Assembly: GCF_023516615.1 (NCBI RefSeq)
Contig: NZ_JAMGBF010000013.1
Coordinates: 1-64,000, forward strand
Reading direction: 5' to 3'
From: Streptomyces panaciradicis
GTDB taxonomy: Bacteria; Actinomycetota; Actinomycetes; Streptomycetales; Streptomycetaceae
Length of the DNA: 64,000 bases
The first letter of the stretch is position 1. Every line of letters begins with the position of its first letter. The position numbers and the translations under genes were made by a program. This document shows, piece after piece, positions 44,147-53,630 of the stretch. Below the pieces are notes generated by a model that saw nothing but the letters and a program-made list of their open reading frames with translations, searched no databases and was not told the origin of the DNA.

Positions 44147-44534
44147 GCGACCTCGGGACCGACCGGTGGGGTGGCGACGCCCCGCGGTGCGGCGGAGTTG
44201 CCTGAGACCGGCCGCCATGCAGCGGCAGGTGGACACAGTGGCGGGGCCGCCCGGCCCCGCCCGCTCCACGTCCGGGCCCACCGCTCCACGCCTGGCCCCA
44301 CCGCTCCACACCCGGGCCCCCGCCCCGCGCCTGTGCGGAAGGCCGGCCGAGTGCGTCCCGCCGCCCTGCATGCCTGGTCAGCCGCCTGCGGCCACCCCTG
44401 TCTGGAAGCGGTGACGCGGGGCATGCATACAGTGGAGGCGGGTGTTTCGTCCCGGAGCACCGCATGATGCGCTCGTGCGCGCAGCGCCATCGCGTGTCGC
44501 CGCACGGTCGCCGCGAAGGTCTGGAGGCCCGACC
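44147..44534. other. 388-base gap with a 20-bp tandem repeat
   Basis: No supported gene. Holds three tandem 20-base units at 44261-44320 (listed separately) and the promoter region of the ANTAR-GAF gene. Confidence 0.5.
44261..44320. repeat. Three tandem 20-bp units
   Basis: Units 44261-44280, 44281-44300 and 44301-44320 each start CCGCTCCAC and end GGCCCA/C with few mismatches. Non-coding. Confidence 0.7.
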
Positions 44535-45389
44535 GTGACCGACACCCCCAGCATGCCCGTCGCGCCGTCGGGCGGGGAGCGCCCCGTCCCCGGGGACGCC
44601 GCACGGGACGCCGAGGAGGACGTCGTCGGGCAGCGGAACCGGCGGCTGGCGCAGGCCGGTGTCGCACGGGCCGAGGACCTGCTCATGTCGCGTTACGGGA
44701 TCTCGTCCCGGCAGGAGGCCTTCGACCTGCTGCGGCGCACCTCTCAGCGGTTCAACATCAAGCTCCACGTCCTCGCGGACGTCGCGGTACGCCTTCCCGC
44801 CCCCCAGATGCAGGCTCCCCATTGGGCGCCGAGCCGTCCTCGCAGACCTGAGCCGCCGGTGCCCGCACTGCGGGCGGGCGGACCGGCGCGGTCCGGCTAC
44901 GGCGCCGTCCTCAAGGCCGCCCTGGAACGGACGCTGCACCTCACGGGTGCCGAGATGGGGAACGTCCAGGTGGTGGAGAGCGGGGTGCTGCGTATGGAAA
45001 GGCACACGGGCCTGGACCGCTCCTTCACCGACTACTTCGCCTTCGTGGCCTCTTCGACGACCTCCTGCGCGCAGGCCGCCGAAGAGGTCCGGCAGGTCAC
45101 CGTCAAGGACGTCGGGGCCTCCGACATCTTCGACGAAGGATCCCGGCAGACGATCCTGGACGCCGGTAGCCAGGCCTGCCACAGCGTGCCGCTGCTCGGT
45201 CCGAACGGCGCCGTGAGGGGCATGATCTCCTCCCATCACGCACGGCCGTTGAACGATCTGTCGCCCGACCGCCTCGGCGCGCTGCACGAACTGGGCAGGC
45301 AGGTCGGCCTTTGGCTGTCGTGGCACCGCGGCACCGTCGTCCCCACCGCGCTCGACCACCTCCACCGGACGGTCACCGGCAGGCGCTGA
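44535..45389 (+). CDS. ANTAR-GAF domain protein (reversed order)
   Basis: 284 residues. The N-terminal ANTAR RNA-binding domain (about 30-88: GVARAEDLLMSRYGISSRQE, AFDLLRRTSQRFNIKLHVLA) precedes a C-terminal GAF sensor domain (about 125-275: LHLTGAEMGNVQVVE, SVPLLGPNGAVRGMISSHHA). Most ANTAR-GAF proteins have GAF first. Predicted signal-dependent antiterminator. GTG start with GGAGG upstream. Confidence 0.82.
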   Translation: MTDTPSMPVAPSGGERPVPGDAARDAEEDVVGQRNRRLAQAGVARAEDLLMSRYGISSRQEAFDLLRRTSQRFNIKLHVLADVAVRLPAPQMQAPHWAPSRPRRPEPPVPALRAGGPARSGYGAVLKAALERTLHLTGAEMGNVQVVESGVLRMERHTGLDRSFTDYFAFVASSTTSCAQAAEEVRQVTVKDVGASDIFDEGSRQTILDAGSQACHSVPLLGPNGAVRGMISSHHARPLNDLSPDRLGALHELGRQVGLWLSWHRGTVVPTALDHLHRTVTGRR

Positions 45390-45553
45390 CGGTCCGCCGT
45401 CCCGGTACCCGTCGCCCGGCATCGGGCCCGGACGGGAGCCAGGTATACGGCCGTTGACTCCCCGCCCCCTCCAAGTGCCGCTGCCTGCGGAGCGTTGGGG
45501 TACTCGTCGACACCTTCGCCCTGCGGCCAAGGGCCCGACGAAACGGAGTGCGG

Positions 45554-46173
45554 GTGTCGGTCGACCTCATCGGCTTTCTCGGAGTGGTCCTGGCGGCCTA
45601 CGTCGTCCCCGGCCCCGACTTCCTCGTCGTGCTCAGATCGGCGCCGAACACCCCCTCAAGGGGCGGGCCGCAGCGCTGGGGGCCCAGGCCGGCTTGTGCG
45701 TGCACATGCTCGCCGCGGCCCTCGGGCTCTCGCTGATCGCCGCGCGTTCGCCCGTGGTCTTCGACGTCGTCAGGCTGCTGGGTGCGGCCTACCTCGTCCA
45801 CCTGGGAGTCCGGGCGGTGTCGGCCGCCCGCCGTGCGATCCGGCAGCGGCGCGCCGGGCGCGCGGAGACCTGCGGCGCGGGTACTGAGAGCACGGGAACC
45901 GTTGACCTCCTCACGAACGTACTCAACCCCAAGGCCGCGTTGTTCTTCCTCAGCGTGCTGCCGCAGTTCGTCCATGGCGGCGGATCGACGACCCGGCAGA
46001 TCTTCTTCCTCAGGTTCCTGGACGTGCTGATCGGGGTCGCCTACTGGTTCGCCCTGGTCGCCGTCGCGGCACGGCTGCGGGCATTTCTGGCCCGTCCGAC
46101 GATCCGTGACAGGTGGGAGCCGGCCACCGGCTGGCTGTTCATCGCGATCGGCATCGGCGTCGCGGCTGCCTGA
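45554..46173 (+). pseudogene. LysE/RhtB-family exporter, frameshifted
   Basis: The first 27 codons encode VSVDLIGFLGVVLAAYVVPG then DFLVVLRSA; the homologous continuation AEHPLKGRAAALGAQAGLCV lies in another frame. One G appears to be missing near 45641-45645 (GCGCCGAA where GCGGCCGAA would keep the frame). After the shift, LysE features continue to the end: NVLNPKAALFFLSVLPQF and four helices. Either a young pseudogene or a sequencing error. Confidence 0.8.
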
Positions 46174-46207
46174 GAGGCGCGGCGCTCGCCACGAGGATCC
46201 GCCGCTT

Positions 46208-47410
46208 TCAGCCGGCGTTGCGGGCGCCGGGCCGGGTGGCCGATGACGCGGCGGGAGGCGTGTCCGCGGTGCCGAAGAGCCGGCGCCGCAGGGGCGGGTG
46301 GAGGTTGGCCCGGGTCAGGTCACTGTCGTAGTGCGCCATCAGCCGGTGGTCCATCACCCGGCGCCACAGCGGCGGGAACCAGGCCAGCACGATCATGGTG
46401 GCGTAACCGGAGGGGAGTTGGGGCGCCTCGTCGAAGTGACGAAGGGTCTGGTAGCGGCGCAGCGGGTTGGCGTGGTGGTCGGAGTGCCGCTGCAACTGGA
46501 AGAGGAACAGGTTGCTGACCGTGTTGTTGCTGTTCCAGCTGTGGCGCGGGGCCACGCGCTCGTAGCGGCCGTCCGGTCGGCGCCGGCGCAGCAGGCCGTA
46601 GTGCTCCAGGTAGTTGACCGTCTCCAGCAGGCAGAAGCCGAGCACGGCCTGCAGCGCCAGGTACGGCAGGACCTGCCAGCCGAACACCGCGGTGAGTGCG
46701 GCGAACAACGCGGCCGAGAGAGCCCAGGCGGTCAGGATCTCGTTGTGCGGGCCGTACACCGCGCGTTTGCGCCGGGTCAGACGGCGCGTCTCGAGTTCCC
46801 AGGCCGAGCTGAGGCTGCCCCACACGGTGCGCGGCAGGAACCGCCAGAAGCTCTCGCCCATCCGGCTGCTCGCGGGGTCCTCGGGTGTGGCGACCCGCAC
46901 GTGGTGACCGTGGTTGTGCTCGACGTAGAAGTGCCCGTACCAGGTCTGCGCGAGTGCCATGCGGCTCAGCCGCCGCTCCAACTGTTTGCGCTTGTGGCCC
47001 AGTTCGTGGGCCGTGTTGATGGCGACGCCGGCTACGACTCCTGTCGTCGCGGCAAGCCCCAGGCTGTCGGCGACCGGCAGGCGACCGGTCGCCCACTGGC
47101 CGCAGGCCCAGACGAGGGCGCCGAACTGAAGCGGCAGATAGAGGTAGGTGCACCAGCGGTAGTAGCGGTCGGCCTCCAGGCGCGGCATCGCCTCGTCCGG
47201 CGGGTTGGCGCCGTCCGGTCCCGTCAGCCAGTCGATGAGTGGGATCAGGACGAAGGCGAAGAACGGCCCCCACCACCAGAAGGCGCGCAGGTGCGTGAGG
47301 GCGACCAGGCCGCCCGCCTGGAACGGCAAGGTCGGCACGGCGAGGGCGAGCAGCCACAGGGGGCGCTTGGGATCCCGCCAGACGCGGGCATCGTACGGCG
47401 CTGGCTCCAT
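46208..47410 (-). CDS. alkB: Alkane 1-monooxygenase (AlkB)
   Basis: 400-residue integral-membrane di-iron hydroxylase for terminal oxidation of alkanes or fatty acids. All histidine boxes are present: NTAHELGHK, EHNHGHHVR, NYLEHYGLL and LQRHSDHHANP, with several transmembrane helices between. ATG start. No rubredoxin gene follows, unlike most alkB operons. Divergent from a TetR gene that likely regulates it. Confidence 0.93.
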   Translation of the reverse strand: MEPAPYDARVWRDPKRPLWLLALAVPTLPFQAGGLVALTHLRAFWWWGPFFAFVLIPLIDWLTGPDGANPPDEAMPRLEADRYYRWCTYLYLPLQFGALVWACGQWATGRLPVADSLGLAATTGVVAGVAINTAHELGHKRKQLERRLSRMALAQTWYGHFYVEHNHGHHVRVATPEDPASSRMGESFWRFLPRTVWGSLSSAWELETRRLTRRKRAVYGPHNEILTAWALSAALFAALTAVFGWQVLPYLALQAVLGFCLLETVNYLEHYGLLRRRRPDGRYERVAPRHSWNSNNTVSNLFLFQLQRHSDHHANPLRRYQTLRHFDEAPQLPSGYATMIVLAWFPPLWRRVMDHRLMAHYDSDLTRANLHPPLRRRLFGTADTPPAASSATRPGARNAG

Positions 47411-47539
47411 GAGGACTCCTTGACGAGGGCGCGGGCTTCCGCCGCACCGATCCGGGACGGCGGAAGCCCGCGCTGGGGGGGGTGAGCCGACAGTGCCACG
47501 GAGACGAGAGCGCTGACAAAGGGGGCACCGTGTAAACGT

Positions 47540-47556
47540 TCTGACGTCAAGTCAGA
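47540..47556. promoter_or_regulatory. TetR operator candidate between alkB and tetR
   Basis: TCTGACGTCAAGTCAGA: perfect 6-base arms around a 5-base centre, 49 bases before the TetR GTG and 130 before alkB. Confidence 0.6.
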
Positions 47557-47604
47557 TATCTGGCCCGGGGTCCCGGGAAGACGAGGGGATGGCACACTGC
47601 CGGG

Positions 47605-48240
47605 GTGCGTGAGAGCCGTCCGTCCCTTCCCTCCGAGCCCCGCCCCGATCCACCGCGTGTGGCGTGGCGCAAGCAGATGCGGGAGCGGGTGCTCGAAGAG
47701 GCCCGCGCGCTGGCCGCGGAGGGCGGCTGGGACCGGGTGAGGGTGGCCGACCTGGCGTTGCGGGCGGACGTCTCCCGGCCCTCGATCTACAAGGAGTTCG
47801 GTGACCGGGCCGGCATCGGGCAGGCGCTGGTGTCCCGCGAGACGGAGAAGTTCCTGCTGGGCCTCGCCGTGGTGCTGGACGCGCGCCGTGACGACCTCGC
47901 CGCCGCGTTGCGGGCCGGGGTCGCCCACGCCCTGGTCGAGGCGGGTGCCAATCCCTTCATCGGCGCCGTACTGACCGCGGCGCGGGGTGGTACGGACGCG
48001 CTGCTGCCGTTCCTGACGAGCAGATCCGAGCCCGTCTTCACCAGCGCCTGGCAGCTGCTGGCGGAGTGGCTGGGCGAGGTGGCGCCGGAGGTGGCGGCAG
48101 AGCGCCGGGTGGAGGCGGCCGACCTCGCGGTGCGGCTGACGATCAGCCACATGCTGCTGCCCTCCCCGCTGACCCCGGACGCGCCCGAACGCGTCTCGCG
48201 CGCCGCCTGCGCGGTCCTGGGACTGCCGGCTGCATCCTGA
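47605..48240 (+). CDS. TetR-family transcriptional regulator
   Basis: 211 residues. N-terminal HTH (about 25-70): MRERVLEEARALAAEGGWDR then DLALRADVSRPSIYKEFGDR. The C-terminal ligand-binding part is helical. GTG start without ribosome site suggests leaderless translation. Divergent from alkB, like AlkU/AlkX regulators; ligand probably a fatty acid or alkane derivative. Confidence 0.88.
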   Translation: MRESRPSLPSEPRPDPPRVAWRKQMRERVLEEARALAAEGGWDRVRVADLALRADVSRPSIYKEFGDRAGIGQALVSRETEKFLLGLAVVLDARRDDLAAALRAGVAHALVEAGANPFIGAVLTAARGGTDALLPFLTSRSEPVFTSAWQLLAEWLGEVAPEVAAERRVEAADLAVRLTISHMLLPSPLTPDAPERVSRAACAVLGLPAAS

Positions 48241-48456
48241 GCGCCGAGCAGGGCATCGAGCTCCCGACCACCGAGCGGAGGTATCGACATCCCCACCACC
48301 GGGCGGTGGCCGACTTCAGGACGGCCGCCCGGCATTCCGTGCGCACCGCTCTGATCCCCGCCGTCCGACCGGGCCGCCTGCCGGGCCTCGCGGCGGTGGC
48401 CGCCGTGACCTGCGTGGCTGCAGCGGAGGACGCGCAGTGGGTGCCGTCCGCACCCG

Positions 48457-49068
48457 TCAGGCGGTGCGCCGCAGCAGATGGAACATGGGCGCCGCCTTGC
48501 GCAGGGGAGCCGGCATCCCCTCGGTGGGCGCGGGCTCGCTGTCGATGAGGCGCCAGCCGGGGAACGCGGTCTCGATGTCCGTGGCGTCGGCGCCGCGCGG
48601 CAGCGGCTTCGGCACGGCTCCCGGCCGGAACGCGAGCAGGATCAGCAGAGCGTCCGGCGCCGCCACGGCGGTGACCGAACGTCCCATGGCGGCGCGCTGT
48701 CCGTCGTCCAGGCCGTGGAAGCAGCCGATGTCCAGCAGCAGGTGGTACGACGCGCCGACCTCGGCCCGGTCCAGCGCGGTGACGTCACCCTGAAGAACGC
48801 GGGCCGCCACGCCCGCATCGGCCACGCGGACCCGGGCCCGGCGCACGGCCTTGCCGATCAGGTCCACGCCGGTGGCCTGCCAACCGCGCTGGGCGAGAGC
48901 GACGAGGTGCAGGCCCGATCCGCAGCCCAGGTCGAGCGCGCGTCCCGGGCCGCCGAGCTCGGTCTCGGCCCGGGCGATGAGTTTGTCGAGTGCGGCCGCG
49001 CCACCGGTGCCGGCGCGCTCCCAAGGCGTGAGGTTCAGTGCGTACGCGACGGCGTATCCCCTGCTCAT
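48457..49068 (-). CDS. SAM-dependent methyltransferase
   Basis: 203-residue class I methyltransferase. Motif I is RALDLGCGSGLHLVALAQRG (about 50-65), acidic motif II VDLI, and LLLDIGCFHGLDDGQRAAMG at motif IV. ATG with GGGAG upstream. Stands alone between TetR and the LuxR regulator. Substrate unknown; the family includes small-molecule and metalloid methyltransferases. Confidence 0.85.
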   Translation of the reverse strand: MSRGYAVAYALNLTPWERAGTGGAAALDKLIARAETELGGPGRALDLGCGSGLHLVALAQRGWQATGVDLIGKAVRRARVRVADAGVAARVLQGDVTALDRAEVGASYHLLLDIGCFHGLDDGQRAAMGRSVTAVAAPDALLILLAFRPGAVPKPLPRGADATDIETAFPGWRLIDSEPAPTEGMPAPLRKAAPMFHLLRRTA

Positions 49069-49157
49069 GACGGCTCCCGGGTCGAATCGTTTGGGCTGAC
49101 CGTAGGAGCCGGCGGCGGCCGGCCGCATCGGCAGAACTATGCAGATCGCCCTTGGCG

Positions 49158-50798
49158 TCAGACCAAGCGGTGTTCGTAGGCGAACGCGGTGGCCGCCGCC
49201 CGCGACGACAGGCCGAGCTTGGTGAAGATGTTCGCGACGTGCCGGGCGACCGTCTTCTCCGAAAGGAACATCGCCTCGGCGATCGCACGGTTCGTGGCGC
49301 CGGTCGCCACCGCCCGAAGCACCTCGACCTCCCGCAGGGTCAGCCCACCGGGGCGAGCGGGCACGTCGGACCGGCGGGTCAGACGGTCCATGCGCCCGAT
49401 CTCCGGTACGGCTCCCAGCTGATCGAAGATCCAGCGGGCCGCTCCGAATTCGAGCTCGGCGCTCTCGTGGTCGCCCAGGGCACGGCAGGCAAGGGCGATC
49501 AGGGTGCGGCACCGGGCCGCGTCGTAGGGAGCCGGAATCGCCTGGGCCAGTGAACAGGCCCGGCGCAGGCAGGGCAGCGCCGCCGCAGGGTCGCCCTCGG
49601 CGAGCCGGACGGCTCCGATCGCCTGCTGGGCGGCCGTGTCGAGCAGCGGGGCTGACCGGCGGCCGGAGACCTCGACGAGCTCCTCGGCCGCGCGCCGGGC
49701 CGCTTCGACGTCGTCGGCGGCGAGCGCGATCTCGACGTACGCGGGCAGCAGGCGCACGCGCAGTGACGGACGGCTCGCCTCGTCGACGGCGCGGCGGATC
49801 GCGGCGAGCGCCGCGCCGGTTCGCCGTTCGGCCAGGCGGAGCAGGGCGAAGCCCGGCTGTGGGTCGTGCCCGACGCGAAGCGCCGCCTGGTAGGCCCTTT
49901 CGGCGGCGGCGAAGTCGCCACGCAACCGCAGGAGTTCACCGTGCTGGTAGAGCGCCATCCCGGTGGCCGGGTCATGGGCGAGGGCCTCGGCCTGCGCCCG
50001 GGCCCGGGCGACCTCCGCGTCCGCATCCGGCCAGGAGCCGGTGAGCTGGAGGATCTCGGCACGGTGGACGGTGCACTGCCCGCGGTAGGGAACGAGGTCG
50101 GGTTGTGCGGCGCACCACCGGCTGAGCGCGCTGGTCCACTCCCTGCTGCGGTGGATGTCGAAGACGTCCCGGCAGGTGTTGATGACCGCGCAGTAGACAA
50201 GGCCGACCAGTTGCGGCGAGACGTCCGCGGCGGTGGTCACCCGGACCATCACCTCGTCCAGTTCGGAGAGTCCGGCTTCGACATCACCGCCGCCCACCCG
50301 GGCCTGGCCGTGCGCGTTGTGGGCAAGGACGGCAAGGTCGGCGTCGCCGAACCGCCCGGCGTACTCGATCGCCTGCTCGGCCACGGCGAGCGCCGTCGGC
50401 AGTTCGTTGCCGAAGAACGCGGCCATGGCGCGGGGCACGAGCAGGAACCCGGCCCACACCGAATCGGTTACGCCGTGAGCCTCGAGGACGCTTTGCACAC
50501 GGCCGAACCAGCCACCGCCGCGGGCCGCCTCGCCGCGCAACGTGAGGGCGAGGGCCAGCCAGTACGCCACCCTGCACGCACCGTCGACGTCACCCGCGCC
50601 CGCGTAGGCGTGGTGCGCCCGCTCGCGTGCGGCGTCGGACTCGGCGTCATGGCCGGTCAGGAACGCGGCGAGCCCCCACCGCTCCAGGTCTACGGCGGTG
50701 AGGTCGCCGTCCGCCGCCGCAGCGGCGAAGAGATCACGGGCGGCGCCCCATCGATGCTGGGCGTACGCGGCACGTGCCGCCTCCGGTCCTGCCGTCAC
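49158..50798 (-). CDS. LuxR-family regulator with TPR-like N-terminal region
   Basis: 546 residues. The C-terminal LuxR HTH (about 485-540) reads LTLREVEVLRAVATGATNRA and AIAEAMFLSEKTVARHVANI. The remainder is alpha-helical with TPR-like repeats (for example DLFAAAAADGDLTAVDLERW, AERAYQAALRVGHD). No ATPase domain, so smaller than LAL regulators. GTG start. Target and signal unknown. Confidence 0.88.
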   Translation of the reverse strand: MTAGPEAARAAYAQHRWGAARDLFAAAAADGDLTAVDLERWGLAAFLTGHDAESDAARERAHHAYAGAGDVDGACRVAYWLALALTLRGEAARGGGWFGRVQSVLEAHGVTDSVWAGFLLVPRAMAAFFGNELPTALAVAEQAIEYAGRFGDADLAVLAHNAHGQARVGGGDVEAGLSELDEVMVRVTTAADVSPQLVGLVYCAVINTCRDVFDIHRSREWTSALSRWCAAQPDLVPYRGQCTVHRAEILQLTGSWPDADAEVARARAQAEALAHDPATGMALYQHGELLRLRGDFAAAERAYQAALRVGHDPQPGFALLRLAERRTGAALAAIRRAVDEASRPSLRVRLLPAYVEIALAADDVEAARRAAEELVEVSGRRSAPLLDTAAQQAIGAVRLAEGDPAAALPCLRRACSLAQAIPAPYDAARCRTLIALACRALGDHESAELEFGAARWIFDQLGAVPEIGRMDRLTRRSDVPARPGGLTLREVEVLRAVATGATNRAIAEAMFLSEKTVARHVANIFTKLGLSSRAAATAFAYEHRLV

Positions 50799-50863
50799 AG
50801 CGGGATCATATGCGGGGCGATACCACGGGGGTCGATCCGTGGGCGGCGTCTTATGGTTCCGGG

Positions 50864-51433
50864 ATGAGCAACTCCGCTGCGTCCGCTGTCCTCACCACCG
50901 GCGACCTGTCTGAAGCGACACGTGCGGTGCGCACCTTGCTGGACCTGGCGGACCTCGGTCAGGCAGAGGTCGATTTCGAAGCCGTCGTCAGGTCGCCGGG
51001 TGTTCTGGCCCAAGTGCGTCACGTGCTGCCTGATCTGCAATGGTGGGCGCTGGCCGGCAAGGAGCACGGTTCGGCGGAGGCCGGTGACGACCCGGCGGAG
51101 TGCCTGCCGATCCGCGTGTTCGACTGGTGTCGTCCGCTGGACCGCGCCGAGCCCTTCATCGCCGCTCTGGGGCCGGACCCGGCGGCCGTCCGGTGGGATC
51201 TCAGCGCCTGGCCCGCGGTTCCCGAAGCGGGACTGGAGAAGATCTCGCAGAAGTACGCGTACCTCACGCTGAGCGTGAATTCCCGGGATCTCTACCAGGA
51301 CGAGCCCTCGCAGGACCATACGGTCCATGTGCACGTCCGGGATGGCGACGGCGACCAGATCGCCCGTGTCCACTGGTTGGCCGCTCGAGTGGGTGGTCGA
51401 TTCACGGGCAGGGTGGAGTTGGCACCTCTTTAG
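50864..51433 (+). CDS. Conserved protein of unknown function
   Basis: 189 residues (MSNSAASAVLTTGDLSEATR). N-terminal half helical, then beta-rich C-terminal half with KYAYLTLSVNSRDLY and TVHVHVRDGDGDQIARVHWL. No signal peptide or membrane helix; no family recognised. Divergent from the LuxR gene with 65 bases between starts. Confidence 0.65.
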   Translation: MSNSAASAVLTTGDLSEATRAVRTLLDLADLGQAEVDFEAVVRSPGVLAQVRHVLPDLQWWALAGKEHGSAEAGDDPAECLPIRVFDWCRPLDRAEPFIAALGPDPAAVRWDLSAWPAVPEAGLEKISQKYAYLTLSVNSRDLYQDEPSQDHTVHVHVRDGDGDQIARVHWLAARVGGRFTGRVELAPL

Positions 51434-51652
51434 CAGCGGGCAGGGCGGCGGTCACCGACCCGGCGCTGATCGGTGGGTTCTACAACATCGCGTAACGCCT
51501 CCGTGCCCAGGAAGCAAGCGCCGGTCACCCGAAGGTGTGATGCTGCGGCGCAGATGCAGGAACGGTCCTCCTGACGACGTAACGTCATATGCCGGTCGAT
51601 CATGGCCGGTGGCAACCCGCAGGACGATGACGGGAGAGGACGGCATCACGCA

Positions 51653-51964
51653 ATGACGGAGACGGACTGGAGTGAGCAAGGGCTGTGCAGGAAGGCCGAC
51701 CCCGACGCCCTGTTCGTCGAGGGGGCCGAACAGAACCGCGCCAAGGCGCTGTGCAACGGCTGCATCGTCCGCACCGAGTGTCTCGCCTACGCCTTGGACC
51801 AGCGCATCGAGTTCGGTGTGTGGGGCGGCATGACCGAGCGAGAACGTCGTGCCCTGCTGCGGCGACGGCCGACGGTCACGTCCTGGAGGCGTCTGCTGGA
51901 GATGGCCCGGGTGGAGCACGGACGCACGGGCGCCGTCACCGCGGGGGTCCGACAGGCGAGTTGA
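51653..51964 (+). CDS. WhiB-family iron-sulphur regulator (Wbl)
   Basis: 103 residues. The four conserved cysteines are C12, C34, C37 and C43 (LCRKADPDALF, ALCNGCIVRTEC), followed by the signature GVWGGMTERERR and a basic C-terminal tail. Wbl proteins bind a 4Fe-4S cluster and partner a sigma factor. Orphan here; not assignable to a named Wbl. Confidence 0.92.
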   Translation: MTETDWSEQGLCRKADPDALFVEGAEQNRAKALCNGCIVRTECLAYALDQRIEFGVWGGMTERERRALLRRRPTVTSWRRLLEMARVEHGRTGAVTAGVRQAS

Positions 51965-52106
51965 GGCGATCGCAGGGCGCGAGGGCGTGGGTGCGAGGAC
52001 ATCGACGGCTGGTCGTGTGCCCCCCCCGGAGCCTGCACCCGGGACGGTAGATCCGCACCGGCTCCACGCGCTGCTCCACTGACCTACCGGCAACCGAAGG
52101 GGCCCT

Positions 52107-52364
52107 TCAGGCAGGGAAGGGGACCGGGCCGTGCGCGGCCGCTGTTCTGCCGTTCCAGGCGTCTTGGGCGCTGGCACGGGCGGGAAAGCGGTCGAGCAGA
52201 CCGCCCGCCAGCAGCACGAAGTCGATTATCATACTGCTGTGCACGACGCGAACCCAGCCCTGCCGGGCTCTGCAGTCGTCCCACGCCGCCGCCAACGGCT
52301 CCAGGATGCTCGTGTCGGAGAAGGTCACTTCACGGAGGCCGACCTGCCATGGCTGACGGTCTGA
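52107..52364 (-). pseudogene. Truncated STAS-domain (anti-anti-sigma-like) protein
   Basis: The leftward frame directly after the MOSC stop reads LREVTFSDTSILEPLAAAWD, then GWVRVVHSSMIIDFVLLAGG and LLDRFPARASAQDAW: the second half of a STAS domain. The first half and the start codon are absent; the frame begins immediately beyond the MOSC stop. A 5'-truncated remnant. Confidence 0.6.
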
Positions 52365-53210
52365 TCATGATTCGTCCTGCCGCGTGAGCGTGTCGCCCAG
52401 TCGGACCGTGCCGGGTTCGAGGACATCCAGGTACACCCCGAGGCATGCCAGCCGACCCAGGTCGAAGACCGGTATCCGGTGTTCGCGGGCGATCGCACGC
52501 ATGATGCCGGGGTCGGCCTTCAGCTCGTCGTGGCCCAGCGTGGGTACCACGCAGCGAGGCGTAGGCACCAGCACGCGAAACAGCGCCTCGCCCACGCGCA
52601 GTCGCCGGCCCTGCCAGCCGTCCTCCGCAAAGGCCGGTAGATCGCCGGTGTCCACCACCAGGTTCGGCCGGAAGCGACGCGGATCGAAATCGCCGGCGGG
52701 ATAGACGGATCGGAGCTTTGCCAGCGAGGACGTGGTGACCAAGTGGACACGGCCGTGGTCGAAGAACGTTCCCGACGCGACCTTGCCGACAGTGATCTCC
52801 TCTCCTGTGCCGTCCACGGACGCCGTTGCTCGCACGGCATCCGGGACACCGCCTTCGTACTTCGGCACAGCACGCTCCAGCGTGCTGTGAGCCGGCGCGC
52901 TCGATGAGACAAACACCCGACGGCCCAGCAGCTTGGACAGCCGGGCATCCAAGTCAGGATTCCCAACCGTGACGGCAGTTCCGTCAGGCAGTTCGACCTC
53001 CGTGGTGTCATCGTCGGCTACCCGGCTTCGACAGCCCAGCAGATGCCCCCACTTACGCGGGTGCTTGGCACTCCCGATCGAGCCTGTCTCATCGAGAACG
53101 GCGTGAGTCCGGTCCCCAGACAGTCCCGCATGAGTCACCACCACGGACGCCAGTGCCTCGCCCAGCATGGACTTCACCGGATACCGGCATAACGCCGTCA
53201 CAGTTCCCAT
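52365..53210 (-). CDS. MOSC-domain protein
   Basis: 281 residues. The N-terminal MOSC_N barrel begins with TVTALCRYPVKSMLGEAL; the C-terminal MOSC domain carries FRPNLVVDT and the conserved Cys in TPRCVVPTLGHDEL. Such proteins handle molybdenum cofactor sulphur or N-hydroxylated substrates. Codon 7 is TTA, implying bldA-dependent translation. Start ATG without clear ribosome site. Confidence 0.85.
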   Translation of the reverse strand: MGTVTALCRYPVKSMLGEALASVVVTHAGLSGDRTHAVLDETGSIGSAKHPRKWGHLLGCRSRVADDDTTEVELPDGTAVTVGNPDLDARLSKLLGRRVFVSSSAPAHSTLERAVPKYEGGVPDAVRATASVDGTGEEITVGKVASGTFFDHGRVHLVTTSSLAKLRSVYPAGDFDPRRFRPNLVVDTGDLPAFAEDGWQGRRLRVGEALFRVLVPTPRCVVPTLGHDELKADPGIMRAIAREHRIPVFDLGRLACLGVYLDVLEPGTVRLGDTLTRQDES

Positions 53211-53331
53211 GGAGATCAATTATGGTGTTGCCCCCGGCTCCACAGGCCAGAACCGTGAGCCGCGCGACCGCCTCGACACTGGCTCGCCATCATGTCTGCT
53301 TCAGGAACAAGACAAGCACTCAGCTTGTCGT

Positions 53332-53598
53332 TCAACCTCGGCGCTCGATGAGACGGGCGAGTGAATCTGTAGGCCGGCAAAGCCATCGCAACAATGGGTC
53401 GGTGACCACGAAGTAGTGGGCGCTGACCCAACCTCGTTCCTTGTCCAGGATCTGTGGGGCCTCATCGCGGTAGACGTAGCGGAGATAGCGGCGGCGGATC
53501 GGCGCTCCTGCTATCAGGAGTACTGGTGAGGCGACAAACATGGCCAGCGGGACCAGGGCCTTCACGGCCGTGCGCTTGCCTCTCTCCTCATAACGCAT
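53332..53598 (-). CDS. Small membrane protein, uncertain
   Basis: 88 residues with one hydrophobic helix (about 13-30, ALVPLAMFVASPVLLIAG) and a basic start. No known family; weak ribosome site. Plausible but unproven. Confidence 0.4.
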   Translation of the reverse strand: MRYEERGKRTAVKALVPLAMFVASPVLLIAGAPIRRRYLRYVYRDEAPQILDKERGWVSAHYFVVTDPLLRWLCRPTDSLARLIERRG

Positions 53599-53630
53599 GA
53601 GCTCAGTGTGCTGGTCCTCTGTGTCGCTCG

